From Corynebacterium aurimucosum ATCC 700975 (lineage in GTDB: Bacteria; Actinomycetota; Actinomycetes; Mycobacteriales; Mycobacteriaceae): a DNA stretch of 64,000 nucleotides. The position numbers and the translations under genes are program-made. Positions 27,513 to 36,691 of the stretch are shown one piece after another (the first letter of the stretch is position 1; every line of letters starts with the position of its first letter). Location of the stretch: assembly GCF_000022905.1 (NCBI RefSeq), contig NC_012590.1:1922001-1986000 (forward strand), read 5' to 3'. The notes under the pieces were generated by a model, which was not told where the DNA came from, made no database searches, and was given only the letters and a program-made list of their open reading frames with translations.

Positions 27513-27551
27513 ATGACACTTACACCTGAAATGACATTCACTTATATGTGA
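27513..27551 (-). promoter_or_regulatory. Promoter and putative operator of the HTH gene
   Basis: On the minus strand TATAAG (27541-27546) is a -10-like box, overlapped by TCACTTATATGTGA (27538-27551, TCAC/GTGA palindrome). Two near-identical 11-mers (ATGACACTTAC 27513-27523, ATGACATTCAC 27531-27541) lie 18 bases apart between it and the start codon. This fits binding of a self-repressing dimer. Confidence 0.45.
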
Positions 27552-27782
27552 AACTCCCCTCCAGGTTAATCGCACCGCACCCTCTTGCGCTAGCCACCCC
27601 AGTCAGCTTCCAAGGCGTTGTCATTCAACAGGTTGGCCAAGTCACTCGCGATACCGATGAAGAGTAGGGATTCACTCGCAACAACGGTTAGAGCGGTCCC
27701 ATGGTTGACTCATTGCTACTAGATTAGGGGCTGAGTACAACTGAAATTCTTGTCGGACCGGCAGATAAATCGGAGCAGCACA

Positions 27783-28016
27783 GTGTCTGAATTTATAATC
27801 ATTTACAAACGTCGCTCAGGCGAGTCTTTCATCAAACAATTCTCGGACTCGGCTCAAGCGCTTAAGGAACGCCTCCGCCGCGAAGCAGCGATCGACGATC
27901 CTGATATCGAGATCGCCCATATTTCAGCGCCTTCCCTGGAATCCTTGAAAAAGTCGCATTCACGGTATTTCATGGGCCGCGTTGAGGTACAAGACGACCA
28001 GGTTGACGCAGCCTAA
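27783..28016 (+). CDS. Hypothetical 77-residue protein upstream of the Wadjet operon
   Basis: A small basic protein, first residues MSEFIIIYKRRSGESFIKQF, then a charged amphipathic helix (ALKERLRREAAIDDPDIEIA) and a C-terminal DDQVDAA. No family recognised. GTG 27783 is preferred: GGAG lies eight bases upstream and TAGATT (27720-27725) is a candidate -10. It lies 137 bases before jetA on the same strand and could be an accessory or regulator of that operon, or unrelated. Confidence 0.55.
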   Translation: MSEFIIIYKRRSGESFIKQFSDSAQALKERLRREAAIDDPDIEIAHISAPSLESLKKSHSRYFMGRVEVQDDQVDAA

Positions 28017-28153
28017 AGCTTCACTTCTGACCCCGCCTCCATGGGCGTAATTATTTCAACTTATTCTCTGTAGGACATGCACCAGGAAGAGGGCTTCGAA
28101 TATTTGAACCAGTCTTGACTGCGCATGTCCGGCACACCTGTCAGAATCAAGAC

Positions 28154-29626
28154 ATGTCTGTTGAAGCACGCGCCCTCTCCCTCCGGCGCCTGATGCGCGA
28201 TTCCGCCGCAATCCGGCTCCTGGCTGCGGACAACGCGCCCGTGATTCTGGCGTTGATTGCGGAGTACTTCCCGCGCGGCACCCGGGCGCGCCCAGCAGCA
28301 GAGGTATACGAGCTCATGGTCACCGATTTCGAGGTTTTGGCCAGCGAGTTTTCCATGCCCCGCACGCCACAGAACTACTGCAATGACTGGGTCAAAGCCG
28401 GCTGGTTAATCAGAAAGTCCGGCAAGAGCTCCCACGGTGAAACGCTCGAGCCCAGTGAAGATGCGCTCTCGGCACTCGAAGCCATTGAGCGCTGGGAAGC
28501 ACCGGTGACCGCGGTGACGGCCTCACGGGTGGAATCGATCAGCTCGGCGCTGCAAAGGCTGGCGCGGGATACCAACGAGGACATCGCTAGCCGCGTGGCC
28601 AGCTTGGAAGCAGAACGTGACCGCATTGACCGCGAGATTGAGAAGGCACACCTCGGGCAGTTTGAAAGCCTCACCGCCGCAGAGACGGAAGAGCGTGTCC
28701 AAGACGTACTGAACATGGCCATGGCCGTGCCGAGTGATTTCGCCCGGGTTCGCCATGAGCTCGAGGCCCTCAACCACCAGCTGCGCCGACAGCTCTTAGA
28801 TCCGGAGGGCTACCGCGGCGAGGTGCTGGAGGAAATCTTCAACGGCGTGGACCACATTGCAGAATCGGAGGCCGGACGCAGCTTCCGCGGCTTCTACTCC
28901 CTCCTGATGGATAGGGAGCGCAACGCCTGGTTGGACCAATGGATCAAGGAAGTTCTGGAAAGCGAACCCGGGCAGCAGCTCGCCCCGGACAGGAGGCAGC
29001 GGCTGCGCAGCCTCTTCCGCGACATGGAGGAAACCAGCTTCGAGGTCAACCAGACCATGACCGGGCTGGCGCGCAGTTTGCGCAACTACGTCTCCTCCGA
29101 GCAATTCGCGGAGGACCGGCGCATGATTGAGCTGCTGCGAGAGGCCCGCGGTATGGCCATTGATGCCGCGCAGAACTCCGAGCTGAAGGCCTTTCACCGG
29201 ATGGACACACCGCTGCAGCGCATCGGCATGTCGATTCATTCGGTCTCCCGCATCCGCCTGGCCAACCCCGGGCGGGAAGTCGTGGAGGAGACACCAGTGG
29301 CCTACCACCCCGGCACGGAAGACCCGCAGGCGCTTTATGAGCTCGTGCGCGAATCAGAAATCGACTTTGAGGAATTGCACGAGGCGGTACGCATGGCCGT
29401 CGCCAAGTCCGGCCCCTGCACTATTGGCCAGGTGCTGCAGGCCCATCCCCCGACGCAAGGTTTGGCCAGTGTCGTGGGTTTGGTGCACATAGCGGATTCC
29501 CACCCGCTGCCCTCGCTGAAAGAAGGACACGAGACAGTCACGTGGACTGAGGAAGACGGTACCGTGCGTTGCGCCCAGATCCCCACCATGTATTTCGATC
29601 ACACCACCGTTAAGGAGCTACAGTGA
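28154..29626 (+). CDS. jetA: Wadjet JetA / MksF (DUF3375) kleisin
   Basis: A 490-residue kleisin-type subunit of a condensin-like plasmid-defence complex. The N-terminus (RLMRDSAAIRLLAADNAPVI, LALIAEYF) is the DUF3375 start, followed by a winged-helix region and a central coiled coil (ASLEAERDRIDREIEKAH). The C-terminus holds LHEAVRMAVAKSGPCTIGQV, a second winged helix. JetA bridges the SMC-like JetC heads and recruits JetB and the nuclease JetD. It is the first gene of a four-gene operon; its stop overlaps the GTG of jetB. The start at 28154 is chosen by family fit, as there is no strong ribosome site. Called MksF in C. glutamicum. Confidence 0.92.
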   Translation: MSVEARALSLRRLMRDSAAIRLLAADNAPVILALIAEYFPRGTRARPAAEVYELMVTDFEVLASEFSMPRTPQNYCNDWVKAGWLIRKSGKSSHGETLEPSEDALSALEAIERWEAPVTAVTASRVESISSALQRLARDTNEDIASRVASLEAERDRIDREIEKAHLGQFESLTAAETEERVQDVLNMAMAVPSDFARVRHELEALNHQLRRQLLDPEGYRGEVLEEIFNGVDHIAESEAGRSFRGFYSLLMDRERNAWLDQWIKEVLESEPGQQLAPDRRQRLRSLFRDMEETSFEVNQTMTGLARSLRNYVSSEQFAEDRRMIELLREARGMAIDAAQNSELKAFHRMDTPLQRIGMSIHSVSRIRLANPGREVVEETPVAYHPGTEDPQALYELVRESEIDFEELHEAVRMAVAKSGPCTIGQVLQAHPPTQGLASVVGLVHIADSHPLPSLKEGHETVTWTEEDGTVRCAQIPTMYFDHTTVKELQ

Positions 29627-30303
29627 CCGCCGCCAACAATCCCCGCGTCGACGCCGCGCACGAGCCGCCGCTGTGGGAACACGATAAAGGAACGCTGACC
29701 TACCATTCGCGGCGCGCGCTGGTGCAGCTGTTGCAGGGCCCGCTTATTCGCGCGCAAAAGGAGCCAGTGTTGTGGGCCGCGATTATCTCCGACGAAGAGA
29801 ATCTACGCGCCCGGTTGCACGAGGTGTTCCTGGAGCTCGTCGTGGATGAGACCGAAGGCTTCGCATTCACCCGCATGGTGGAGGAAGACAGCTTGAGCAT
29901 CCCGCAGGTGCTGCGCACGGACAAGCTTAAGCACATCGATACCGCCATCTTGTTGAACCTGCGCCAGGAGCTGGGCCTCACCCTGCCCGGCGAGCGCGTC
30001 ATCGTGGACGTGGAGGATCTCCGGGAGAGCATCGGCTATGTCCGTGCGGTGGATAACCGCGACGAGGCCGGCTTCACCAAGCGCTTCAACGCGGCAATGA
30101 AACGCATACAGAATGACTATTCCCTCATCAGCGCCACCGAGACCGAGGGCCGCTTTGAGGTTTCCCCGGTGCTGCGCCAGCTTTTCGACGCCTCCACGGT
30201 CTCCGCCATTCGGGATGAATACGCCCGCCTGGCGCAGGCGGAAGACCAGGATGAGCAGGAACCAGAGCAGATGCAATTGCAGGAGGATGCCTCCGATGAC
30301 TAA
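29623..30303 (+). CDS. jetB: Wadjet JetB / MksE (DUF4194) kite protein
   Basis: A 226-residue kite (tandem winged-helix) subunit. Characteristic parts are TLTYHSRRALVQLLQGPLI, LRARLHEVFLELVVDETEGF and MVEEDSLSIPQVLRTD, the DUF4194 pattern. It dimerises and binds the JetA kleisin. GTG 29623 overlaps the jetA stop (GTGA) and its 3' end overlaps jetC by eight bases, so the operon is tightly coupled. The C-terminal tail is acidic (AEDQDEQEPEQ). Confidence 0.92.
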   Translation: MTAANNPRVDAAHEPPLWEHDKGTLTYHSRRALVQLLQGPLIRAQKEPVLWAAIISDEENLRARLHEVFLELVVDETEGFAFTRMVEEDSLSIPQVLRTDKLKHIDTAILLNLRQELGLTLPGERVIVDVEDLRESIGYVRAVDNRDEAGFTKRFNAAMKRIQNDYSLISATETEGRFEVSPVLRQLFDASTVSAIRDEYARLAQAEDQDEQEPEQMQLQEDASDD

Positions 30304-33300
30304 GAACACCACCTACTACCCCGGACAATTCCGCATCAGCCGTATCCAGCTGATTAACTGGGGTACTTTCCACGGCTACTTCTCCATCCCCGTAGCCCGC
30401 AAGGGTTTCCTCATTACAGGCGGCTCGGGTTCCGGCAAGTCCACGTTGCTCGATGCCATGTCTGCAGTGCTAGTTCCGCAAAGTCACGTGAAATTCAACG
30501 CGGCGTCACAACAGGACCTCGGGCGGCACAACGGGCGCAACCTTGTCTCCTATGTGCGCGGCGCGTGGCGGCAGCGGGAGAACACGCAGACCGGTGAGAT
30601 CGCCCCCGAGTACTTGCGGGAGGGCGCCACCAACTCGGTCGTGGCGCTGACCTACGATAACGGCGCGGGCAAGCAGCACACCCTCATCGCTATCTTCCGC
30701 CTCAACGGCGGTGAGAACTCAGTAGGCCAGATCAAGAAGTTGTATGGGCTGGTGCCGGGCGACGAGGACATCGACAAGCTCAGCCCTTTGCTTACCCGCA
30801 GCCTGGACACCCGCAAGATTAAGGCAATGTACAAAGGCCCCGGCGCGTCCTTCACGCCGACCTACACCACGTTTGCAGACCGCTTCCGCAAACGCTTAGG
30901 CATCAAGAATGTGGAGGGCCAACTGCTTCTCCACCGCACGCAATCCGCGAAGTCCCTCTCCAGCCTGGACCAGCTCTTTAGGGACTACATGCTGGACGGT
31001 CCGGCTACCTTTGAGAAAGCGGATGAGGCCGTCGAGCAATTTGAGGATCTGCGCCAAGCCTATCTGCGGGTCGAAGACGTCAAGGCCCAGATTGATACGC
31101 TCGCTCCCCTGCCCCAGCTGCATTCCCAGCGCACAGGCGCGGAGGCGGACAAAGCACAAGCGGAGGCCATGGCTGAGGCGCTGCCAGCTGTACGCGCCCG
31201 CTTGGTGGCAGAAGAACTGGACGTTCGCATTAGGGCCCTGTCAGCGCAGTTGGCTGAAGCCCAGTCTCAGGCCGCATCCCTTGAGGCCGATGTTGCTCAC
31301 CTCGATGACGCAGAGCGCCTCGCCGCAGTGGCCGTCTCCCAGCTCAGCTCGGGTGAGCTCGATGCCCTAAGGGCCAAGATAGAAACCGCCGAAAAGGAGA
31401 TTGAGCACCGCACGAAGGAGTTCCAGCGCCTCAGTGCAGCGGCAGGCCAGTGGACTGATCACTACGAGCTCAGCCCGCATGGCTTCGCCCAACTACAGGC
31501 CAACGCGAAGATCCGCATCGCGGACTTCGAGGCCGATTTCGAAGACCTCATCAACCAACAACAGGAGGCCGGCGTGGCCGCCCGCGACGCCGCCACCGCC
31601 TGCTCCACGCTGGACAGCGAGCTGCGCTCCTTCAGCTCGCGGAGAACCAACATCGATAAGTCCTTGGTGGAGCTGCGCTCGCAACTGGCCCGCGATACCG
31701 GCTATGCCGAGTCCGAGCTCCCCTTCGCCGGAGAGCTCATCGATATCAGCCCGCACCAGAGCGAATGGGAGCCAGTAATCCAGAAGCTACTGCACAATTT
31801 CGCCGCCACCCTGCTCGTGCCCGAAGCCGCGCGGGAGGCCATCAACCAGTGGGTCAATTCCCGCAACGTGGGCACGCGCTTGGAATACCGCACCATCCCG
31901 GAGTTTGCCCCAGCGCCGGCAGCGGCACGCAGCCCTCGGCAGCTCATCCACAAACTCGAGTTTCAAGACCACGCCATGGCGAGCTGGGTACGCCACCACA
32001 TTTCGCGCCGCTTCAACTACGAATGCGTGGACTCGGTAGCGGAATTGGAGAAGGTCACCAAGGCCCCGGCCATTACCCGCGATGGCCTGGAAAGCCGCCC
32101 CAAGGACAAGGACGGCTCAACGCGCTTCATCAAGGATGACCGCACGCGCTTTAACGGCACCGCCTGGTACCGGGTGGGTTCCACCAACACCGCCAAGATT
32201 GAACTGCTGCGCTCCCATCTCACCGAAGCCAAGGCCACCGCCCGCGCTACGGCCAAGCAGGTCCAGGACCTTAACCGGAAGATGGACATCCTGCGCTCCC
32301 AGCGCGATAAAGCCCAGCAGGTGCTGGATACCTCATTCCAGGACATCGACACCGCCTCCGCCGAGGCCCGCAGGCGTGATCTACAAGAGCAGTTTGACTC
32401 ACTGGCTTCCTCTCCGGAAGCCCAGGCGCTGGCTGCCGCGCATACACAGGCCAAGCAGAAGCTCAACGCCGCCCGTACAAAACTCAACGAAGCGCAGAAG
32501 CACCTTGGCAACGTCGAGGGCGAGCTCGAGCGCTCCACTACTCGCCGCCGCGGCATCGGCCCCGTGCCGGAGATCGCGGACAAGGAAATTGAGACGGCTG
32601 TCGTTGAGGCCCTGCACAAGGGCAAACGCAGTCTCACAATCGATGACATCGATGCCCGCCGCGATGAAGTCCAGGCCAGTTTGCAACAGACCTCCCGCAC
32701 GGCAGCGCGCCGCATCGAGGAGGCCAACGACAAGATTGTCTCCGTCCTGCACGCCTACCTATCCCAGTGGCCGGCGGAGGCCGCCGACTTGGAGCCGCAG
32801 GCCAGCTTCGCCGGCGAGGGCATTGAGAAGCTCAAGTTCCTCCGGGCAGACCGCCTGGCTGATTTCCGCGCCCGCTTCCTCGAGCTGCTCAACGGCCAGA
32901 CGGTGCGCAACCTCTCCCACCTGGCTACGGATCTGCGCCGCGCCCGCAGCGATATTGAGATGCGCATGGAGTACATCAACAAATCCCTGGAGCGCTCGCC
33001 CTTCAATGGTGAGCGCACCCTGCGCATCGACGTCAAGGACGCCCGCGGCCAGGTGGTCCAAGAATTCCAGCGGGATCTTGATGCCGCCACCTCCCACAGC
33101 TTGGGCGAAATCGGCTCCGATGATTCAGAGGCCGCCCTTGCGCGCTACCACGCGTTGGACAAGATCTTGAGCCGCTTGGGCTCGAGCCAGCCAGAGGATC
33201 TCCGCTGGCGCAACGTGGTGCTCGATACCCGCCGGCACGTGAGCTTTATCGGCCGTGAGTTGTACCCCGACGGAACGACAGCCAATACCTATCAGGATTC

Positions 33301-33688
33301 CGCCTCGCTGTCTGGCGGCCAAGCACAAAAGCTCGTCTTCTTCTGCTTGGCTGCGGCCCTGCGCTTCCGGCTGGCGGAGCCGGACCAAGACGTGCCCACC
33401 TATGGTTCCATCATTCTGGATGAGGCCTTTGACCGCGCCGATCCCACTTTTACCCGCACGGCCATGTCCGTCTTTACGTCTTTTGGTTTCCACATGATTC
33501 TGGCCACGCCTTTCAAGCTCATCCAGACTCTCTCGCCCTACGTGGACGGCACCATCGTTGTCAACTACGACGAGCCCACCATCGACGGCCGCCCGCAGGC
33601 ACGCTCGGGCTACAAGCTTATCGACGCCTCCACCACCCACGACCCCCAACAACCCGACCCCAAGGACTCCGACGATGCGGACTCCTAA
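30296..33688 (+). CDS. jetC: Wadjet JetC / MksB SMC-like ATPase
   Basis: A 1130-residue SMC-family ATPase that extrudes DNA loops and senses small circular DNA. Walker A is TGGSGSGKST (41-50), with the typical RISRIQLINWGTFHGYFSIP lead-in. A long coiled coil spans about 260-900 with a hinge near 500-620. The C-terminal signature is SASLSGGQAQKLVFFCLAAA (about 1003-1022), followed by Walker B SIILDEAFDRADPTF. A hypothetical longer frame upstream is rejected because AGGAGG (30281-30286) sits nine bases before ATG 30296. Length and motifs are complete, so the protein should be active. Confidence 0.95.
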   Translation: MTKNTTYYPGQFRISRIQLINWGTFHGYFSIPVARKGFLITGGSGSGKSTLLDAMSAVLVPQSHVKFNAASQQDLGRHNGRNLVSYVRGAWRQRENTQTGEIAPEYLREGATNSVVALTYDNGAGKQHTLIAIFRLNGGENSVGQIKKLYGLVPGDEDIDKLSPLLTRSLDTRKIKAMYKGPGASFTPTYTTFADRFRKRLGIKNVEGQLLLHRTQSAKSLSSLDQLFRDYMLDGPATFEKADEAVEQFEDLRQAYLRVEDVKAQIDTLAPLPQLHSQRTGAEADKAQAEAMAEALPAVRARLVAEELDVRIRALSAQLAEAQSQAASLEADVAHLDDAERLAAVAVSQLSSGELDALRAKIETAEKEIEHRTKEFQRLSAAAGQWTDHYELSPHGFAQLQANAKIRIADFEADFEDLINQQQEAGVAARDAATACSTLDSELRSFSSRRTNIDKSLVELRSQLARDTGYAESELPFAGELIDISPHQSEWEPVIQKLLHNFAATLLVPEAAREAINQWVNSRNVGTRLEYRTIPEFAPAPAAARSPRQLIHKLEFQDHAMASWVRHHISRRFNYECVDSVAELEKVTKAPAITRDGLESRPKDKDGSTRFIKDDRTRFNGTAWYRVGSTNTAKIELLRSHLTEAKATARATAKQVQDLNRKMDILRSQRDKAQQVLDTSFQDIDTASAEARRRDLQEQFDSLASSPEAQALAAAHTQAKQKLNAARTKLNEAQKHLGNVEGELERSTTRRRGIGPVPEIADKEIETAVVEALHKGKRSLTIDDIDARRDEVQASLQQTSRTAARRIEEANDKIVSVLHAYLSQWPAEAADLEPQASFAGEGIEKLKFLRADRLADFRARFLELLNGQTVRNLSHLATDLRRARSDIEMRMEYINKSLERSPFNGERTLRIDVKDARGQVVQEFQRDLDAATSHSLGEIGSDDSEAALARYHALDKILSRLGSSQPEDLRWRNVVLDTRRHVSFIGRELYPDGTTANTYQDSASLSGGQAQKLVFFCLAAALRFRLAEPDQDVPTYGSIILDEAFDRADPTFTRTAMSVFTSFGFHMILATPFKLIQTLSPYVDGTIVVNYDEPTIDGRPQARSGYKLIDASTTHDPQQPDPKDSDDADS

Positions 33689-34811
33689 AGACCTGCAGGC
33701 GCATGCCGCCAAGTACCTGCGCAACCACTTCGCCGAAGCACTCGCCGAGCCCGCTGCGCTCAACCTTGACTGGCCGCTGCACCCGCCAACAGCTACGTCC
33801 GCCGCCCACGATATCACAGCCACGAAGGACTTCATCCGCGCCTGGCAGCGCTGGCCGCACCAGGAAGAGGTCATCTATGAATCCCGCAACTGGTCGCGCG
33901 CGGGCCTTGGCACCAACGACGTTCCCACACGCGCAATACTCACCGGCGCCGCGCGCATCGCGGCCGCCGCGGGCCTGATGCCTGACTACAACCGGGCCCT
34001 CCAGCGCGCCCAGGACATCGCCGCCATCTTCCCGGACACCCCGGAGTTCGCACATACCGTCCACCGCTCCTACAACCAATGGAAGGATTTAAGCGCCTAC
34101 GATCTACGCTGCCTTGGACCGTGTTTGACCTGGCTGCGCGCCAACCCCCACTCCGGTGAGTGGGAGCGCGCCGTGCCGGTCGAAGGCGTGGACGGCAAGT
34201 GGATTGGTAACCACCGCCGCCTGCTGTTGACACTCCTTGCCCCCTTCGGCATCACGGACTTGGGCCTGCGCCGCAGTGATGCCCGCCTGCGCCTGCGCTA
34301 CCTCAACCACGCCCCAGCACTCTCCGAGATCGAAATCCCTCTCGCCGACGCCGTCAAGCTATTCCCCGACGCACCACCCCGGGTACTCATCGTGGAGAAC
34401 AAACAAACCTTCCTGGCCCTGCCCACGCTTGCCGACGCCTCCCCAACCACCATCGCCCTCCTCGGCTCCGGCACCGCCGCCCACCAACTCCAGGCACTGG
34501 ACTGGCTCCACCGCACCGACATCACCTACTGGGGCGATCTTGACGCCGCCGGCTTTGCCATCCTCAACGCCGTGCGCGCCCACTTCCCCCACACCACATC
34601 ACTGCTCATGGACCCCGCCACCGTCACCGCATTCCAGCACCTCGCCGTCCCCGACCCCGGCGACGGCTCCGCCACGCTTACCCACCTCACCACCGAAGAG
34701 CAGCGTGCCTATCGCCTTCTCTTCACTGCGGGCCGGCTGCGCATTGAGCAGGAGCGGATTCCGTTTGCTCATGTGAATGCGGTGATTCATGCAACGCTCG
34801 CAGCAGCGTGA
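33675..34811 (+). CDS. jetD: Wadjet JetD / MksG nuclease (DUF3322-DUF2220, Toprim)
   Basis: A 378-residue topoisomerase-VI-like nuclease that cuts the plasmid DNA held by JetABC. The N-terminal DUF3322 half (IYESRNWSRAGLGTNDVPTR) precedes the Toprim half, with catalytic Glu241 in VLIVENKQTFLALP and the paired acids in YWGDLDAAGFAIL (Asp288, Asp290), all intact. ATG 33675 lies inside the jetC end (14-base overlap). The stop is 49 bases before the second membrane-protein copy. With jetABC this makes a complete type I Wadjet system, equivalent to MksFEBG of C. glutamicum, which restricts plasmids. Confidence 0.94.
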   Translation: MRTPKDLQAHAAKYLRNHFAEALAEPAALNLDWPLHPPTATSAAHDITATKDFIRAWQRWPHQEEVIYESRNWSRAGLGTNDVPTRAILTGAARIAAAAGLMPDYNRALQRAQDIAAIFPDTPEFAHTVHRSYNQWKDLSAYDLRCLGPCLTWLRANPHSGEWERAVPVEGVDGKWIGNHRRLLLTLLAPFGITDLGLRRSDARLRLRYLNHAPALSEIEIPLADAVKLFPDAPPRVLIVENKQTFLALPTLADASPTTIALLGSGTAAHQLQALDWLHRTDITYWGDLDAAGFAILNAVRAHFPHTTSLLMDPATVTAFQHLAVPDPGDGSATLTHLTTEEQRAYRLLFTAGRLRIEQERIPFAHVNAVIHATLAAA

Positions 34812-34860
34812 CACTGCCACCCCCGCGAACGCTGCACAAAATGGCCTCTTCCTGCAGTAG

Positions 34861-35286
34861 CTATTCTTCCTTTTCTCTTTTTCTGGCTTGTCTGCGCTCA
34901 CGCCTTCGGGCACGCTTTGCTTTGCGGATATCGACGACCCACCGCGGAACAAAAGGCCAAGGAAGCGAGACCCCGACCGCGCCCGTAAATCCAATGACTC
35001 CGATAACGAAAGCTGCCGCGAACGGAACCTTCAGCACCATGTAGACAAACTCGGGAGGGTTGGCACTTGCGACCAACCCCATGGCGCCGGCAGTGCCCAT
35101 AATGAGCGAGCAGTAAGGATAAATGAAAAGGACCCCATCACTTTCTGCGCCTACAAAGTCGACATCGTCGTACCACTTTTCCGATCTGGGTTGCCTCCGC
35201 ACGTGCCTAATGTAGTAGGCCCAGTAGAGCACCATGACAAGCACTAACCCGGCGTATAAGAGCAGCTCAGTAATATCGCCATCCAT
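34861..35286 (-). CDS. 3-TM membrane protein with basic tail (copy B)
   Basis: A 141-residue paralogue of the protein at 25,131-25,556, same length and orientation. Long identical blocks include AESDGVLFIYPY, LPWPFVPRWVVDIRKAKRAR and RRRERRQARK. The N-terminal half differs more (MDGDITELLLYAGLVLVMVL). The frame is open and the helices are intact, so it is probably functional although its ATPase partner is decayed. It ends the Wadjet island, 49 bases after jetD, on the opposite strand. Function unknown. Confidence 0.75.
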   Translation of the reverse strand: MDGDITELLLYAGLVLVMVLYWAYYIRHVRRQPRSEKWYDDVDFVGAESDGVLFIYPYCSLIMGTAGAMGLVASANPPEFVYMVLKVPFAAAFVIGVIGFTGAVGVSLPWPFVPRWVVDIRKAKRARRRERRQARKREKEE

Positions 35287-35439
35287 AGAATAGGCCTCCC
35301 GTGGCTGCTTGGTGCGGTTTGTAATAAGACGCTACAAGCGTCTGCTGGGGTAAGGCCGGAGACGAAACCAACTTGTAGACACGTACAAGCACCCCAACCA
35401 AGGACAATGAATAAGACCGGCCAATTGTGATGCTTGAAG

Positions 35440-35640
35440 CCTTGCGACCCTGAGCCATCATTCCTTAATCGTCTCCGAGCTCCACATCAACCGCACCACG
35501 CAGACACACCCGCCTCCATCCTGCTCACCATCGGTTCCCTGCCGCCGCCTAGCTTGCCGACGCCCTGACCAACCCACACTTCAACCCCGCAAACAGCGCG
35601 TACCCAGCGCTTTGGGTGCCAATTCGTCGTCAAAGACAGA
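35440..35640 (+). pseudogene. Decayed second copy of the AAA ATPase gene (5' remnant)
   Basis: The DNA aligns with 25,680-26,000 of the intact ATPase gene: TTGCGACCCTGAG against TTGCGACCATGAG, CACGCAGAC, then CTGCTCACCATCG...TAGCTTGCCGACGCC against CTGCTCGCCATCG...TGGCTTGCCGACGCC, and CGCAAACAGCGC against CGCACGCAGCGC. The start codon is CTG instead of ATG, a base is missing near 35,553 and stops follow (TGA at about 35,569). The Walker A part is deleted. It stands in the same divergent position to the membrane-protein copy as in the intact pair. Confidence 0.7.
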
Positions 35641-35706
35641 AGTGCGATCAGACACCAGCCGTCCCCTAGCCCACCTTGGGGTACACCGGACAGTGCTTGT
35701 CTAGCA

Positions 35707-35730
35707 CCAAGAAGTCGCTAGACATCACAC
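35707..35730 (-). repeat. Short repeat R1 (related to R2 and R3)
   Basis: The 24 bases match 37437-37460 at 22 positions (key words CTAGACATCACAC, CCAAGAA). R1 overlaps the last codons of the 35,725-36,627 gene. See R2 and R3: the three copies mark edges of modules and resemble ends of an insertion sequence. Confidence 0.5.
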
Positions 35731-36627
35731 ATCTAGCTGAGGAGTCGGCATTACGTTACGGTATATCGCGAGAGGCAAGACACTTATCGCAGGCCATTTT
35801 GGAGCAGCAACAAAGCCAGAGTGTGCCAAAACTAAGCCAAGGCTCGCGATCGTTTTGTCCAGTACGCGCCGGTCAAGCTGATCATTCTCGACAGCTTTTG
35901 TTGCCATCGAGGCCAACTCGGAAATCCAGGTGCCTAAGGCGTGATTTTTGTCCTTTTCAGTTGGAACAGCAGATATTTGCATCAAAGTTGTAAGTTCTGC
36001 AGGACCAGGACCAACTTGGCTTAATATAAGCTCTCGACGAGTCGGGCCGAATCCAAGATCATATGGGAGCTCACCAACAAACATTCCATCATTCGCATCG
36101 TCGCCATTCGGCCAAATTGAAACGGTAATAGATTCGCCGTAAAGCGATCGGATCTGATCCAGCATTGCTTCAAAAGCGTTTTCAGAGCCACTCCCAAAGT
36201 TCTGGTCCAACTTGGACATAAGCTCCAGGATCGTCGCGATGTCGGATATTTGAGTCATTGCAGTTACACGAAGCAGCATTCCGGGCTGAAGTCGAGATCG
36301 AACTTTTCCCCTCAGCCATTTCTTTCGGTTAGCCATCAAATCCGAAATATCGGCCAACATATCGAGAGCTTGCGCTGCTTCCTCCAACTGGGATACATGC
36401 AGATCCGCAAGTGCGAGAGTTTGCGCTTCGCTTTGTCCCACTTCCGACTGCCCGCTAAAAATCTTCGCCAAGTTTGCGCTTAGGCGCTTCGACCTCGATT
36501 TTGATTGAGTCTCAGACTCCGGCAACCCATCAGCAAATTGAGCCAACAAACTACCAACGCGTTGACGATCCACAAAGAGATAGTCGCGGACATCTGGAAC
36601 ATTTGACTCGGGTAAAGAGTTAACCAT
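35725..36627 (-). CDS. Unknown protein, N-terminus resembling DUF6414
   Basis: A 300-residue protein starting MVNSLPESNVPDVRDYLFVD then RQRVGSLLAQFADGLPES. The short pattern Y-L-F-V-D-x-x-R-V-x-S-L-L-A-Q is like the start of DUF6414-type proteins, but I am not certain. The middle is helical (LEEAAQALDMLADISDLMAN) and the later half has alternating strands (ESITVSIWPNGDDANDG, ELILSQVGPGPAELTTLMQI). No membrane segment is seen. GC is lower than that of neighbours, suggesting acquisition. It is divergent (64-base gap) from a TM protein and the pair is bounded by repeats R1 and R2, so they probably form one module of unknown, perhaps defensive, function. Confidence 0.65.
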   Translation of the reverse strand: MVNSLPESNVPDVRDYLFVDRQRVGSLLAQFADGLPESETQSKSRSKRLSANLAKIFSGQSEVGQSEAQTLALADLHVSQLEEAAQALDMLADISDLMANRKKWLRGKVRSRLQPGMLLRVTAMTQISDIATILELMSKLDQNFGSGSENAFEAMLDQIRSLYGESITVSIWPNGDDANDGMFVGELPYDLGFGPTRRELILSQVGPGPAELTTLMQISAVPTEKDKNHALGTWISELASMATKAVENDQLDRRVLDKTIASLGLVLAHSGFVAAPKWPAISVLPLAIYRNVMPTPQLDV

Positions 36628-36691
36628 AAGGGCAATTCTAACTGCAGTTCTACGCGCTCTGAAGCCGAATTGAAGAAGATAGAATTGCCGG

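Noticed and set aside
30113..30295. 61-residue N-terminal extension of jetC
   Set aside because: It lies inside jetB in another frame; AGGAGG fits ATG 30296 and the family begins there.
24821..35725. Integrative element using the CAT tRNA as attachment site
   Set aside because: I looked by eye for a copy of the tRNA 3' end near 35.7 and 42.6 kb and found none, and no integrase gene is present.
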